64,000 nucleotides of DNA from Halomonas faecis (lineage in GTDB: Bacteria; Pseudomonadota; Gammaproteobacteria; Pseudomonadales; Halomonadaceae). Positions 17,290-27,266 of the stretch are shown piece after piece. Position numbers and translations under genes: made by a program. The notes below the pieces were generated by a model, which had not been told where the DNA came from, made no database searches, and saw only the letters and a program-made list of their open reading frames with translations. Position 1 is the first letter of the stretch, and each line of letters starts with the position of its first letter. Location: the NCBI RefSeq assembly GCF_010993975.1, contig NZ_JAACZO010000032.1:186001-250000 (forward strand), in the 5' to 3' direction.

Positions 17290-18207
17290 GTGAAGTTTTC
17301 CAGAGCAGACGTCAAGCAGGCCCTGAGCGATGGGCTCTTGTCCTTCCCCATCACCGACTTCGATACCGAGGGTCGTTTCGATGGCGAGAGCTATCGTCAG
17401 CGGCTGGAATGGTTCATCAGCCACGATATTTCCGCCATCTTCGTGGCCGGCGGTACCGGAGAGTTCTTCAATCTGTCACTCGACGAGTTCCGTGAGGTAG
17501 TGCGCGTGGCCGTGGAGACGGTTGACGGCAAGCTGCCGGTGATCGCCAGTGCGGGGTTGAGCGTCGAGAGCGGCAAGGCCTTTGCCAGGGTAGCCGAAGA
17601 GGCGGGTGCTGACGGCATCCTGTTGATGCCTCCTTACCTGACGGAGTGTCCTCAGGAGGGGTTGGTCGAGTATGCACGCCAGATCTGCGGCTCGACCGAG
17701 CTCAACGTCATCTATTACAACCGTGGAAACGGGGTGCTCGATGCTTTCTCGGTACAGAAGCTCGTTGCCCAGTGCCCGAATCTCGTCGGTTTGAAAGATG
17801 GCAAGGGCGACATACAAGCACTCAACAAGATCGTCAAGACGGTCGGCGATCGACTGGCTTACGTAGGTGGCGTGCCGACCGCCGAGATTTTTGCCGAAGC
17901 CTATCTGGCCATCGGTGTCAATACCTATTCATCTGCCGTGTTCAACTTCGTGCCCGAGATGGCCGTGAAGTTCTACAAGGAGCTGCGCAAGGGAAACAGT
18001 GAGGTCGTCAAGCAGATCACCAATGACTTCTTCATTCCCTTCGTGGACCTCAGGGATCGGAAGAAAGGCTATGCCGTCAGCCTGGTCAAGGCCGGCGCCG
18101 AGATCATCGGCCGCCCGGCCGGCAGTGTCCGGGCGCCTTTGGTCATGCCGAATTCCGAAGAGCGCCATCAGCTGGAGACGTTGGTGGAAACTGCCAAACA
18201 ACTATAA
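17290..18207 (+). CDS. kdgD: 5-dehydro-4-deoxyglucarate dehydratase
   Basis: A 305-residue DapA/NAL-superfamily TIM barrel. It shows FVAGGTGEFFNLSLDEF (substrate-binding loop), NVIYYNRGNGVL (catalytic Tyr) and GLKDGKGD, whose Lys forms the Schiff base. KdgD dehydrates and decarboxylates 5-keto-4-deoxyglucarate to alpha-ketoglutarate semialdehyde, the shared step of glucarate and galactarate breakdown. GTG at 17290 is used, with AGAGGACG upstream; the extension to 17233 runs into the promoter. First gene of an operon to 28844 that supplies its substrate and uses its product. Confidence 0.94.
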   Translation: MKFSRADVKQALSDGLLSFPITDFDTEGRFDGESYRQRLEWFISHDISAIFVAGGTGEFFNLSLDEFREVVRVAVETVDGKLPVIASAGLSVESGKAFARVAEEAGADGILLMPPYLTECPQEGLVEYARQICGSTELNVIYYNRGNGVLDAFSVQKLVAQCPNLVGLKDGKGDIQALNKIVKTVGDRLAYVGGVPTAEIFAEAYLAIGVNTYSSAVFNFVPEMAVKFYKELRKGNSEVVKQITNDFFIPFVDLRDRKKGYAVSLVKAGAEIIGRPAGSVRAPLVMPNSEERHQLETLVETAKQL

Positions 18208-18247
18208 CGCCTTTCCCGAATCGCCAGAAACCTTACGAGGAATCATC

Positions 18248-19243
18248 ATGCAAACAACAACGTTCATGAAGAAAACCGTCTGCGCAGCGGCCGTTACGGC
18301 TGCCATGGGTGCCATGTCGCTGCCGGTGCAGGCAGAAGGCTGGCGGGGTTGGAACATCCACCCCGAGGGCTACCCCAATACCGAGGCACTGGAGGCCTTC
18401 GCCGAGCGCGTGGCCGAGAGAACGGAAGGTCGCATCGAGCCGCAGGTCTACAACAATGCCGTGCTCGGCGATCAACCGGATGCCATCGAGCAGACCCGCA
18501 ATGGCGCCCTCGATTTCGCCAACTTCAACATGGGTCCCATGGGTCCCATCGTGAATGAAACCAACGTGCTTTCTCTACCATTCATCTTCGATAGCATCGA
18601 TCATATGCATGAGGTGATGGACGGCGAAATCGGTCAGCAGTTTGCCGATGCCTTGGCCGATAAGAACCTGATTGCCTTGTCGTGGTTCGATTCCGGGGCA
18701 CGTAGCCTCTACAACACAAGCCATCCGATCGAGGCGCCGGAGGATGTCGAAGGTCTGAAGATTCGCGTCATGAACAACGACCTCTATGTCGAGATGATCG
18801 AGGCGCTGGGCGGCAATGCGACGCCCATGGCCTACGGGGAAGTCTTCCAGTCCTTGAAGACGGGCGTGCTCGACGGCGCGGAGAATAACTACCCATCCTT
18901 CGAGTCAAGCAACCATTATGAGGTCGCTGAATACTATTCACTCACCGAGCACCTGATCATTCCGGAGTGCCTGTGCATCGCCAAGGCGAGCTGGGAGTCG
19001 CTTTCCGAGGAAGACCAAGAGATCGTTCGCGAAGAGGCGATCAAGGCTTCCCAAATGCAGCGCCAACTCTGGGTCGAGGGCTCGCAAGAGAGCCGTGAGA
19101 TCGTTCTGGATGCCGGCGTCGAAATCAATGAGATCGAAGACAAGACTCCCTTCCAGGACCTGATGGAACCGGTCTATGCCGGCTTCATCGAGGAAAACCC
19201 CGATCTGGAAGAGCTCATCGACGCCATCCGTTCATCCAACTGA
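18248..19243 (+). CDS. TRAP transporter solute-binding protein, DctP family
   Basis: A 331-residue periplasmic protein with a signal peptide ending near PVQAEGW, then the DctP fold: GALDFANFNMGPMG, SWFDSGARSLYNT (with the Arg expected to clamp the substrate carboxylate) and GLKIRVMNNDLYVEMIEALGG. GAGGAA precedes the ATG. In this operon the ligand is most likely a hexuronate or aldarate, caught before DctQM-driven Na+-dependent uptake. A strong hairpin follows the stop. Confidence 0.92.
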   Translation: MQTTTFMKKTVCAAAVTAAMGAMSLPVQAEGWRGWNIHPEGYPNTEALEAFAERVAERTEGRIEPQVYNNAVLGDQPDAIEQTRNGALDFANFNMGPMGPIVNETNVLSLPFIFDSIDHMHEVMDGEIGQQFADALADKNLIALSWFDSGARSLYNTSHPIEAPEDVEGLKIRVMNNDLYVEMIEALGGNATPMAYGEVFQSLKTGVLDGAENNYPSFESSNHYEVAEYYSLTEHLIIPECLCIAKASWESLSEEDQEIVREEAIKASQMQRQLWVEGSQESREIVLDAGVEINEIEDKTPFQDLMEPVYAGFIEENPDLEELIDAIRSSN

Positions 19244-19257
19244 TCGCTGACCATGGT

Positions 19258-19287
19258 GCCCTCCCGGTGGTATGAAGCCGGGAGGGC
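19258..19287 (+). other. Intercistronic hairpin between dctP- and dctQ-type genes
   Basis: Perfect 10-bp arms gccctcccgg and ccgggagggc with a 10-base loop and no T run. Such hairpins protect or partly terminate the abundant binding-protein message, so DctP can exceed the membrane subunits. Confidence 0.75.
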
Positions 19288-19334
19288 AGGAGGCGTACTG
19301 CGTGAGAGTTCATCTCGAATCGCCCGAGGCAACC

Positions 19335-19844
19335 GTGAACCTGGACCAACTCCAACAAATCCTCCGTCGCATTCTGGACGGTATCGCCTGGTGCTGCATG
19401 GTGGTGGCCGGTGTGCTGCTCGTTGCGTTGATCGCGATCTTCGGCTGGCTGGTGTTCGGGCGCTATGTGCTCAATGACACGCCAACCTGGGTCGAGCAGG
19501 CCTCGCTGGTGATGGTGGTCTACATCACCTGCCTGGGCGCCGCCGCCGGCGTGCGTGCCAATACCCATCTGAGCATCGATTTCGTGCGTGAGGGGTTGCC
19601 CGAACCGTTGCGAATCCTAGGGCGTTACCTGGCCGATCTTTTCGTGGTCGTCTTCGGCGGCTTCATGGCCCATGAAGGCTGGGGGCTGGTCGCTACCAAC
19701 CTGGAGAGGGCGATACCCATGATCGGTCTGTCGGAAAGCTGGCGTGCGGCTCCTTTGGTGATCTGTGGCGTTCTCATCACGGTGTTCGCTCTGGCCAACA
19801 TTCTGGCTCGCCTGTTTGGCATCAATCGTCAAGAGGAACACTGA
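19335..19844 (+). CDS. TRAP transporter small membrane subunit, DctQ family
   Basis: A 169-residue protein with four hydrophobic segments and the conserved FGRYVLNDTPTWVEQAS and GAAAGVRANTHLSID motifs of DctQ. GTG at 19335 with GAGG six bases upstream was chosen; the longer in-frame version would start inside the hairpin. It partners the DctM subunit, which begins two bases after its stop region, and the DctP protein upstream. Confidence 0.9.
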   Translation: MNLDQLQQILRRILDGIAWCCMVVAGVLLVALIAIFGWLVFGRYVLNDTPTWVEQASLVMVVYITCLGAAAGVRANTHLSIDFVREGLPEPLRILGRYLADLFVVVFGGFMAHEGWGLVATNLERAIPMIGLSESWRAAPLVICGVLITVFALANILARLFGINRQEEH

Positions 19845-19846
19845 CC

Positions 19847-21127
19847 ATGGGGCTTGCCATTCTGTTTGGCCTGTTCTTCCTGGGCCTGCTGGCCGGGGCG
19901 CCCGTCGCTTTTGCCGTGGGCCTGGCTGCGGTAGTCACCTTCATGTACGAAGGTCTACCCCTGTTCGTGGCCTTCCAGCGGATTCTGTCGGGGATCTCGG
20001 TGTTTTCCCTGCTGGCCATTCCGTTTTTCATCTTCGCCGGTGAGTTGATGCTGCACGGCGGCATTTCCACCCGTCTGGTCCGCCTGGCCTCGGCGGCCGT
20101 GGGCAGGCTGCGCGGTGGGCTGGGCATCGTCAACGTGAGTTCCTCCATGCTGTTCGGTGGAATTTCCGGATCCGCGGTGGCCGATACCTCGGCGCTGGGC
20201 TCCATTCTCGTGCCGGTCATGAAGGAAAAGGGCTACGACGCGGATTATGCGGTGAACGTCACGGTCACTTCGTCGGTGGCCGGGGTGGTGATCCCCCCCA
20301 GCCACAACATGATTCTCTATGCCGTGGCTGCCGGGGGCGGCATTTCGGTTACCCAGTTGTTCATGGCGGGCATCGTGCCGGGTATCCTCATGTGCCTGAC
20401 CTTGGGGTTGGCCGCCTATCTGGTGGCCGTGCGGCGCGGTTACAAGGGAGAGACCTTTCCGGGCTGGTACGTGTTGATCATCAGCCTGGCCCAGGCCTTG
20501 CCGGGCTTGATGACGGCAGTGATCATCGTCGGTGGCGTGCTTTCCGGGGTTCTCACCGTGACCGAGTCCGGGGCCTTCGGGGCGATCTACGCCATCGTCG
20601 TGACTGGGCTGGTCTACCGCGAACTGCGCTGGGAATCGTTCAAGACCGCGGTGTTGCAGTCGGTACGTACCACGGCTCTGGTCATGATCCTGGTGGGCTG
20701 CGCCTCGGCGTTCTCCTATCTCCTGGCCATGTACAACGTGCCGCAGCTGCTCACTGAAGCGCTGATGGCGCTCTCCGACAATCCCATCGTGATCTTCCTG
20801 CTGCTCAACCTGCTGTTGCTGGGGCTCGGCATGATCATGGACATGGCGGCACTGATCCTGATCTGCACGCCGATATTCCTGCCGGTCGCCGCTCAGTTCG
20901 GCATGGATCCGATCCAGTTCGGCATCATCATGATGATGAACCTGGGCCTGGGCCTGTGCACCCCGCCCGTGGGAGCTTGTCTGTTCGTCGGCTGCGTCAT
21001 TGGAAAGATCAAGATCGAGCAGGCCGTGCGCACCATCTGGCCCTTCTATCTCGCCCTGTTCGTGGCCTTGATGCTGGTGACCTACGTGCCGGCGGTGTCG
21101 ATGACGCTACCCCGTTTCTTTCAGTGA
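19847..21127 (+). CDS. TRAP transporter large permease subunit, DctM family
   Basis: A 426-residue integral membrane protein with about twelve helices, starting MGLAILFGLFFLGLLAGAPV. SSMLFGGISGSAVADTSALG and PPSHNMILYA are DctM signatures that form the elevator-type substrate and sodium sites. Together with the DctQ and DctP subunits it makes a secondary transporter. Substrate is inferred from the surrounding uronate genes. Confidence 0.93.
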   Translation: MGLAILFGLFFLGLLAGAPVAFAVGLAAVVTFMYEGLPLFVAFQRILSGISVFSLLAIPFFIFAGELMLHGGISTRLVRLASAAVGRLRGGLGIVNVSSSMLFGGISGSAVADTSALGSILVPVMKEKGYDADYAVNVTVTSSVAGVVIPPSHNMILYAVAAGGGISVTQLFMAGIVPGILMCLTLGLAAYLVAVRRGYKGETFPGWYVLIISLAQALPGLMTAVIIVGGVLSGVLTVTESGAFGAIYAIVVTGLVYRELRWESFKTAVLQSVRTTALVMILVGCASAFSYLLAMYNVPQLLTEALMALSDNPIVIFLLLNLLLLGLGMIMDMAALILICTPIFLPVAAQFGMDPIQFGIIMMMNLGLGLCTPPVGACLFVGCVIGKIKIEQAVRTIWPFYLALFVALMLVTYVPAVSMTLPRFFQ

Positions 21128-21154
21128 CGACCCGCTCAACAGGATTGATACGCC

Positions 21155-22291
21155 ATGAAGATTGCTGCTGTACACACTCATGTTCTCGACCACGAGCTGG
21201 ATACGGCCTTCGAGAGTGCTTCCATGCACTTCAAGCGACGCCAGCACTGTCTGGTGGAGATCGTCTGCGATGATGGCACCGTGGGTTGGGGCGAGTGCCT
21301 GGGACCGGCCCTGCTCAATGCCGCCGTCGTCCAAGCCTATGCCACGGGCCTGATCGGCCGCGATCCGCTGGAGACCGAGAAACTCTGGCTCGAGCTCTAC
21401 AACCGTCTGCGTGATCAGGGCCAGCGAGGCTTGACCGTCACCGCTCTGAGCGGTATCGACATTGCGCTTTGGGACATCAAGGGCAAGCGTTTCGGGGTGC
21501 CCGTCTCGACACTGCTGGGTGGGCGTTTTCGCGACAGCGTGAAGGCCTACGCCACCGGTTCCTTCCGTCGCGAAGGGGTGGACCGAGTCAATGACATCGC
21601 GCATGAGGTGGCCGGCTATCGAGACGAGGGCTTCCACGCCGTGAAGATCAAGATCGGCTTCGACGTCGAGGAGGATCTGCGCGTCATCGAGGCGGTACGC
21701 GAGGCCATCGGCCCCGGGATGCGCCTGATGATCGACGCCAACCACGGCTACGACTGTCTGGAGGCGGTGGAAGTGGGCAAGCGTGCCGCCCGCTTCGGGG
21801 TCGACTGGTTCGAGGAGCCGGTGTTGCCCGAGCATCTCTCGGCTTATCGGGCGGTGCGTGCCGACCAACCCATCCCGGTGGCCGGCGGCGAAACCTGGCA
21901 CGGCCGCTATGCCATGCTCGAGCCGCTCACTACGCGCGCGGTGGACGTCGTGCAGCCCGATATCTGCGGCGTGGGGGGCTTCTCCGAGATGCGCCGCGTG
22001 GCCGACATGGCGGCCCTGCATGGCGTGCGTCTGGTGCCGCACGTATGGGGTACCGCCGTATGCATCGCTGCCAGCCTGCAGTTCATGGCAGCGATGCTGC
22101 CCAATCCGCCGCGGCGCGACCCCATCGAGCCGATCCTCGAGTTCGACCGCACCGACAATCCTTTCCGCCAAGCGGTGGTCAAGACGCCCCTCGAGCACTG
22201 TCACGGTGTGGTTTCCATTCCCGATGGGCCGGGCTTGGGCATCGAGATCGATCGTGATGCGCTGGCACGCTACGCATTGAAGGAGGCGTAA
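21155..22291 (+). CDS. gci: D-galactarolactone cycloisomerase (enolase superfamily)
   Basis: A 378-residue enolase-superfamily protein of the mandelate racemase subgroup. The KIK motif (Lys164, Lys166), the metal ligands in LMIDANHG, WFEEPV and VAGGETW, and PHVWGT are in order. It closely resembles Agrobacterium Gci as I remember it (same length, QRGL.LTALSGIDIALWDIKGK region and DPIEPI.EFDRT.NPFRQAV ending), which opens galactaro-1,4-lactone to 5-keto-4-deoxyglucarate. The next genes, gli and udh, complete the same route, which supports this over glucarate or mandelate activity. Confidence 0.88.
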   Translation: MKIAAVHTHVLDHELDTAFESASMHFKRRQHCLVEIVCDDGTVGWGECLGPALLNAAVVQAYATGLIGRDPLETEKLWLELYNRLRDQGQRGLTVTALSGIDIALWDIKGKRFGVPVSTLLGGRFRDSVKAYATGSFRREGVDRVNDIAHEVAGYRDEGFHAVKIKIGFDVEEDLRVIEAVREAIGPGMRLMIDANHGYDCLEAVEVGKRAARFGVDWFEEPVLPEHLSAYRAVRADQPIPVAGGETWHGRYAMLEPLTTRAVDVVQPDICGVGGFSEMRRVADMAALHGVRLVPHVWGTAVCIAASLQFMAAMLPNPPRRDPIEPILEFDRTDNPFRQAVVKTPLEHCHGVVSIPDGPGLGIEIDRDALARYALKEA

Positions 22292-22293
22292 GC

Positions 22294-23157
22294 ATGGCGA
22301 CGATTCCCCCCAATACCCGCCCGCTGGATGGACCACGACCGCAGCTCGAGACACCGCAGGGCGCCACCGACTGCCATGTCCATCTCTACCTGCCGGGCCA
22401 TAACGGCCAGGCAGGGGGGCCTCCGATTGCCGAGTTGGCCACGGTGGCCGACTACCGCCGGGTACAGCAGCGCCTGGGGCTGGAGCGGGTGGTGGTGACC
22501 CAGTCGAACGCCTATCAACTCGACAACGGTGCGCTGCTCGAAGCGCTCGACCAGTTGGGCACCGAGGCGGCCCGTGGCGTGGCCGCCGTGGTGCCGGATA
22601 CCTCGGAGGCCACGCTGCGCGACTGGCACGCGCGAGGCGTGCGTGGCGCACGCATCATGAATCTGCCCGGCGGCGCCGTGACGCATGACGACATGCTGGC
22701 CGTGGAACGCCGTATTCGTCCCTTCGGCTGGCACCTGATGGTGCAGTTCAACGGCCGTTATCTCGACGACTACCTCGATGGCCTGAAGCGCATCGAGGGC
22801 GACTACATCATCGACCATATCGGCAAGTTCATGCCGCCGGTGGCGGCCGACGACCGACGTGTCGACGAGATTCTGCGCCTGCTGGATCGCGGCAATGCCT
22901 GGTTCAAGATCTGTGCCGGCTACGAGGCCAGCGTCATCGGCGGGCCGCATTACGGCGACATCGGGGCCATCGCGCGGCGAGTCATCGAGCATGCCCCCGA
23001 GCGCATCCTCTGGGGCAGCAACTGGCCGCATGTGGGCGTTCCCCGGGAACAGTATCCTGACGACGCCGAGCAGCTCGACGTGCTGCTCGACTGGGCCTCC
23101 CCCGAGTTGCAACAGCGCATACTGGTCGACAACCCGGCCGCCCTGTACGGCTTCTAA
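22294..23157 (+). CDS. gli: D-galactarolactone isomerase (amidohydrolase family)
   Basis: A 287-residue amidohydrolase-superfamily protein with DCHVHLY near residue 27, VQFNGRYL, DHIGKF near residue 172 and a final GSNWPH motif. Members of this branch include galactarolactone isomerase, which interconverts the 1,5-lactone made by Udh and the 1,4-lactone used by Gci. It starts two bases after gci with AAGGAGG upstream. A lactonase or 2-pyrone dicarboxylate hydrolase role is the alternative by family alone; the neighbours make Gli likely. Confidence 0.82.
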   Translation: MATIPPNTRPLDGPRPQLETPQGATDCHVHLYLPGHNGQAGGPPIAELATVADYRRVQQRLGLERVVVTQSNAYQLDNGALLEALDQLGTEAARGVAAVVPDTSEATLRDWHARGVRGARIMNLPGGAVTHDDMLAVERRIRPFGWHLMVQFNGRYLDDYLDGLKRIEGDYIIDHIGKFMPPVAADDRRVDEILRLLDRGNAWFKICAGYEASVIGGPHYGDIGAIARRVIEHAPERILWGSNWPHVGVPREQYPDDAEQLDVLLDWASPELQQRILVDNPAALYGF

Positions 23158-23231
23158 CCCCGGTGTTCGTGATCGGCGCGTGACCTGCAGCCCGGGTCAT
23201 TCGCCACGGCAATCAAGCAAGGAGAGTTCTC

Positions 23232-24029
23232 ATGTTGAATCGGCTTCTGGTTACCGGTGCGGCCGGTGGCGTCGGGCAGGCTATCCGTCCACACCTGATG
23301 CGCCTGGCTCACCAGGTTCGGCTGTCCGACGTGAGCGAGCTTAGCGATCTCGCCGCTCATGAAGAAGCGGTCAGCTGTGACCTGGCCGACGCGGAGGCCG
23401 TCAGCGCCCTGGTGGCCGACTGCGACGGCGTCATCCACCTTGGCGGCATGTCCGTGGAAAAGCCCTGGAATGACATTCTGCAGGCCAACATCGTCGGTAC
23501 CTACAACCTCTACGAGGCGGCCCGCAAGCTCGGCAAGCCACGCGTCGTCTTCGCCAGTTCCAATCACGCTATCGGTTTCTACCCACGCACCACGCGCATC
23601 GACAATGAGGTTCCCCAGCGCCCGGATTCGCTCTACGGCGTGTCAAAGTGCTTCGGCGAGAACCTGGCGAGCCTCTATTACCACAAGTTCGGCGTCGAGA
23701 CGCTGAGCGTGCGCATCGGCTCCTGTTTCCCCAAACCGGCAGATGCCCGCATGATGGCGACCTGGATGAGCGTCGAGGATTTCGTGAACCTGCTCGAGCG
23801 CGCCTTCATGGCGCCCAAGCTGGAGCATACGGTGGTCTACGGCGCCTCCAACAATCACGAGTCCTGGTGGGACAACGGCAAGGCAGCCTTCCTCGGTTGG
23901 GTGCCCAAGGACAGTTCCGAACCCTGGCGTGAGGAGATCGCGCGGCAGCTAGCGCAGGATCCCGACGATCCCGCCGTCGTCTATCAGGGCGGCAAGTTCG
24001 TCACCTTTGGGCATCCCGATGACGCTTGA
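23232..24029 (+). CDS. udh: Uronate dehydrogenase
   Basis: A 265-residue SDR enzyme with VTGAAGGVGQAI for NAD+, ANIVGTYNLYEA, SSNHAIGFYPR and the catalytic SLYGVSK. These match uronate dehydrogenases that oxidise galacturonate or glucuronate to the aldaro-1,5-lactone. AAGGAGAG precedes the ATG. It provides the substrate for Gli. The 265-residue length is normal for Udh. Confidence 0.92.
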   Translation: MLNRLLVTGAAGGVGQAIRPHLMRLAHQVRLSDVSELSDLAAHEEAVSCDLADAEAVSALVADCDGVIHLGGMSVEKPWNDILQANIVGTYNLYEAARKLGKPRVVFASSNHAIGFYPRTTRIDNEVPQRPDSLYGVSKCFGENLASLYYHKFGVETLSVRIGSCFPKPADARMMATWMSVEDFVNLLERAFMAPKLEHTVVYGASNNHESWWDNGKAAFLGWVPKDSSEPWREEIARQLAQDPDDPAVVYQGGKFVTFGHPDDA

Positions 24030-24067
24030 GTGGCATACGAAGACCTGTATATCGACGGGGGCAACCT

Positions 24068-25099
24068 ATGGATGAAGCAGTGAGACTGTCGCTCGATGAG
24101 GCCTGGACACTGAGTGTCGACATTCTCGAGGGGCATGGCTATTCCGCGGCCCATGCGGCCGCCATCGCTCGCAGCGTCGTGGCGGCCCAGGGCGACGAGT
24201 GTCACTCGCATGGCTTGTATCGACTCATCGACTGTGTGCGCACTCTCCGGCACGGCGGGGTCGACCCGCGCGCCGTTCCCGAGGTGATCGACCAGGCACC
24301 GGGGGTGGTACGTGTCGATGCGCGGGGTGGTTGCTCGTTGCTCGCTTTCGAGACCGCTCGGGAACACCTGGTCGAGAAGGCCCGTTCCTATGGGGTCGCG
24401 GCACTGGCCGTCAACAACGCCTTTCATTTTTCGGCGCTATGGCCCGAGGTGGAATCCCTGGCTGAGCGGGGCCTGGTGGCATTGGCGATGACGCCGAGCC
24501 ATGCCTATGTTGCCCCCGAAGGAGGGCGGTCGCCGCTGATGGGCACCAATCCCATCGCCTTCTCCTGGCCGCGTCCGGATGGCATGCCGTTCACCTTCGA
24601 TTTCGCCACTAGTGTGGTGGCACGCGGCGAGGTCGAGCTCCATCGCCGTGCCGGGAAGCGGATTCCGGAAGGCTGGGCGCTGGACGGTGAGGGTCGGCCG
24701 ACGACCGACCCGACGGCCGCGCTGGCTGGCGCGCTACTGCCTTTTGGCGGCCACAAGGGATCGGCGCTATCGATGATGATCGAGCTGCTCGCCGGTCCGC
24801 TGATCGGTGATCGCCTGGGCCATCAGACCCAGCCAGCGAACGGCAGCGGAGAAGGAACCCCTCAGCACGGTGAATTCCTCCTGGCCTTGGACCCCCGCTC
24901 TTTCCTGGGACCCGATGCCGAGGCACGACTACAGCAGGCCGAAGCGCTATTCGAGGGTGTCGTGGTACAGGGGGCGCGCCTACCGTCCCAGCGTCGTCAT
25001 GCGGCCCGGGAGCGCAGTCAGGCTGAGGGCGTGGCGATTCCCGCTGAGCTTTACGATGAACTGGTCAAGTTCAGGGATGGCGATGGAGCGCAACCGTGA
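24068..25099 (+). CDS. Ldh2-family (malate/L-lactate/ureidoglycolate-type) oxidoreductase
   Basis: A 343-residue NAD(P)-dependent enzyme of the Ldh2/YlbC fold. [10 protein letters not shown] has the catalytic His, [11 protein letters not shown] and [12 protein letters not shown] are typical, as is [10 protein letters not shown]. The ATG at 24068 follows GGGGCAACC. Family members act on 2-oxo acids, sulfolactate, ureidoglycolate or cyclic imino acids. No step of the uronate route needs this chemistry, so its role here (perhaps a related sugar acid or a side product) is unknown. Confidence 0.85.
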   Translation: MDEAVRLSLDEAWTLSVDILEGHGYSAAHAAAIARSVVAAQGDECHSHGLYRLIDCVRTLRHGGVDPRAVPEVIDQAPGVVRVDARGGCSLLAFETAREHLVEKARSYGVAALAVNNAFHFSALWPEVESLAERGLVALAMTPSHAYVAPEGGRSPLMGTNPIAFSWPRPDGMPFTFDFATSVVARGEVELHRRAGKRIPEGWALDGEGRPTTDPTAALAGALLPFGGHKGSALSMMIELLAGPLIGDRLGHQTQPANGSGEGTPQHGEFLLALDPRSFLGPDAEARLQQAEALFEGVVVQGARLPSQRRHAARERSQAEGVAIPAELYDELVKFRDGDGAQP

Positions 25100-26433
25100 C
25101 AATGGCTTGGTTTCCCAAGATCAAGAGCATGCGGGTCGTTCCCGTGGCCGGCTACGACGGCTTCCTGTTGAACCTCAGCGGCGGGCACGCGCCCTGGTTC
25201 ATCCGCTGCGTGGTCATTCTCGAGGATGATGCCGGGAACCAGGGGGTGGGGGAGATCCCCTCGAGTGACGGCATCCTCAAAGGGCTGGAGCGGTGCCGCT
25301 CTTTGGTCGAGGGCTCGTACGTCAACGCCGTCAAGCAGACCCTGAACCGGGCACGCCAGCGTCTGGCCAAGAATGGGCGCGAGGAGCGCGGCCGTCAGAC
25401 CTTCGACCTGCGGGTGGCGGTTCACGTCATCACCGCCATCGAGTCGGCGCTTTACGACCTCTTCGGCCAGGCCCTGCAGATGCCGGTGGCCGATCTGCTG
25501 GGCCAGTACGGTCGCCAGCGTGACGAGGTCGAGGCGCTGGGCTACCTGTTTCTGCTCGGCGACCCGGACAAGACCGACCTGCCGTATCCCAAGGCGGACG
25601 CACCGCAGGATGCCTGGGATGAGGTGCGCTACCGCGAGGCCATGACCCCGGATGCCGTCGTCAACCTGGCCAGGGCCGCCTACGACCGCTATGGCTTCAA
25701 GGACTTCAAGCTCAAAGGCGGGGTGCTGCGCGGCGAGGAAGAAGCCGATTGCATCCGTGCGCTGCACGAGGCCTTCCCCGAGGCGCGTCTGACCCTCGAC
25801 CCCAACGGTGCCTGGAAGCTCGACGAGGCGGTGCGCGTGCTGGAGCCGATCAAGCACCTGCTCAGCTATGCCGAGGATCCCTGCGGTCAGGAGGGCGGTT
25901 TCTCCGGCCGTGAGACCATGGCCGAGTTCAAGAAGCGTACCGGCCTAGCCACCGCCACCAACATGATCGCCACCGATTGCAAGCAGCTGCAGTACGCCGT
26001 ACAGCTCAACTCGGTGGACATCCCCCTGGCGGACTGCCATTTCTGGACCATGCAGGGCGCCGTGATGGTCGGCGAGTTGTGCAACGAGTGGGGCATGACC
26101 TGGGGCTCGCACAGCAACAACCACTTCGATATCTCGTTGGCGATGATGACCCATGTGGCCGCGGCCTGTCCCGGCAAGATCACGGCCATCGATACCCACT
26201 GGATCTGGCAGGATGGGCAGCGTATCACCAAGGAGCCGTTCCCGATTCGCGACGGCAAGCTCGAGGTGCCATCGGCTCCGGGGCTGGGCGTCGAACTGGA
26301 CGAGGAAAAGCTGATGGAGGCCCACCGCCTCTACCAGAGGCTCGAAGTGACGAGTCGCAACGACGCCATGGCGATGCAGTACCTGATCCCCGGCTGGGAG
26401 TTCGATCCCAAGCGTCCGGCGCTGGTGCGTTGA
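25096..26433 (+). CDS. gudD: Glucarate dehydratase
   Basis: A 445-residue enolase-superfamily enzyme nearly collinear with E. coli GudD. DFKLKGG holds the KxK motif, LDPNGAW, YAEDPCG and ATNMIATD carry the metal ligands, and [12 protein letters not shown] has the catalytic His. It dehydrates D-glucarate to 5-keto-4-deoxyglucarate, the KdgD substrate. The GTG at 25096 overlaps the previous stop; an ATG two codons later is an alternative. Together with Gci it lets the operon take both glucuronate- and galacturonate-derived acids. Confidence 0.95.
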   Translation: MTMAWFPKIKSMRVVPVAGYDGFLLNLSGGHAPWFIRCVVILEDDAGNQGVGEIPSSDGILKGLERCRSLVEGSYVNAVKQTLNRARQRLAKNGREERGRQTFDLRVAVHVITAIESALYDLFGQALQMPVADLLGQYGRQRDEVEALGYLFLLGDPDKTDLPYPKADAPQDAWDEVRYREAMTPDAVVNLARAAYDRYGFKDFKLKGGVLRGEEEADCIRALHEAFPEARLTLDPNGAWKLDEAVRVLEPIKHLLSYAEDPCGQEGGFSGRETMAEFKKRTGLATATNMIATDCKQLQYAVQLNSVDIPLADCHFWTMQGAVMVGELCNEWGMTWGSHSNNHFDISLAMMTHVAAACPGKITAIDTHWIWQDGQRITKEPFPIRDGKLEVPSAPGLGVELDEEKLMEAHRLYQRLEVTSRNDAMAMQYLIPGWEFDPKRPALVR

Positions 26434-26454
26434 GGGGTAACTGGCTGTTAGACT

Positions 26455-26469
26455 AAAAGTCATACTTTT
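26455..26469. promoter_or_regulatory. Short palindrome in front of the GntR-family regulator gene
   Basis: AAAAGTCATACTTTT is a near-perfect palindrome around CAT, 37 bases before the regulator ATG. It shares the GTCATAC core with the site at 17172, so it could be an autoregulatory operator. Confidence 0.45.
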
Positions 26470-26505
26470 TGGGCGTGGCGTCATTGCTTAGCAAGGGGTA
26501 GGGAG

Positions 26506-27243
26506 ATGTCGGCAGAGACAGCGGGACTCAAGCTGAACAGGGTGGCGAGGCAAGGCAGCCTTTCCGCCCACGTCGCCGATCAGCTCGAAGCGTTGATCCT
26601 CGAAGGCAAGGTCAAGGTGGGTGAAAAACTGCCCACCGAGAGCCAACTGTGCGATTCCTTTGGCGTCAGCCGCACCGTGATCCGTGAGGCGATGACGCAT
26701 CTCAAGTCCCTGGGCCTGGTGGCGACCCGGCGCGGCGTGGGCACCACGGTGCTGCGTGCCGAGGCCGTCGAGGCGCGTCCGGCAGAGCGCATCAGTTCCA
26801 CTACGGTAGAGGACATCCTGCACGTCCTCGAGCTGCGCCTGGCCATGGAGCCTGCGGCGGCCGAGCTTGCCGCGCTGCGCCACGATGCCGAGGATCGTCG
26901 TCGTCTCGAGGCCACGCATGCCGCCTTCGTTCAGGCTCACGCCGAGCAGAGCCTGGCCAGGGTCGAGGATTACGAGTTCCACCATGCCATTGCTCGGGCC
27001 ACTCACAACCCCGTCTTCGATCAACTCTACGAGCAGCTCAGTCCCAGTGGCATCCCTCGGGCCAAGCTGCTCAGCATCGATATCAATCCCGCCGCGGCGG
27101 CGCGCTATCTGGAACGCGTCCAGGAAGAGCATGCCTACATCCTGGAGGCGATCCTGGCCCGCGATCCCGAGGCGGCCAGGGAGACGATGTTCCAGCACCT
27201 CAACAGGTCACGGAACCTCTATCTGCAGTATCAGGAAAACTGA
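26506..27243 (+). CDS. FadR-type GntR transcriptional regulator
   Basis: A 245-residue protein: winged helix at residues 15-85 ([28 protein letters not shown]) and an FCD ligand-binding domain with metal-binding His and Asp positions ([16 protein letters not shown]). Position inside the hexuronate operon suggests it represses it and is released by an aldarate or 5-keto-4-deoxyglucarate. Candidate operators are at 17172-17214 and 26455-26469. GGTAGGGAG precedes the ATG. Confidence 0.9.
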   Translation: MSAETAGLKLNRVARQGSLSAHVADQLEALILEGKVKVGEKLPTESQLCDSFGVSRTVIREAMTHLKSLGLVATRRGVGTTVLRAEAVEARPAERISSTTVEDILHVLELRLAMEPAAAELAALRHDAEDRRRLEATHAAFVQAHAEQSLARVEDYEFHHAIARATHNPVFDQLYEQLSPSGIPRAKLLSIDINPAAAARYLERVQEEHAYILEAILARDPEAARETMFQHLNRSRNLYLQYQEN

Positions 27244-27266
27244 ATCCGGCAATCCAAGGAGACAGC

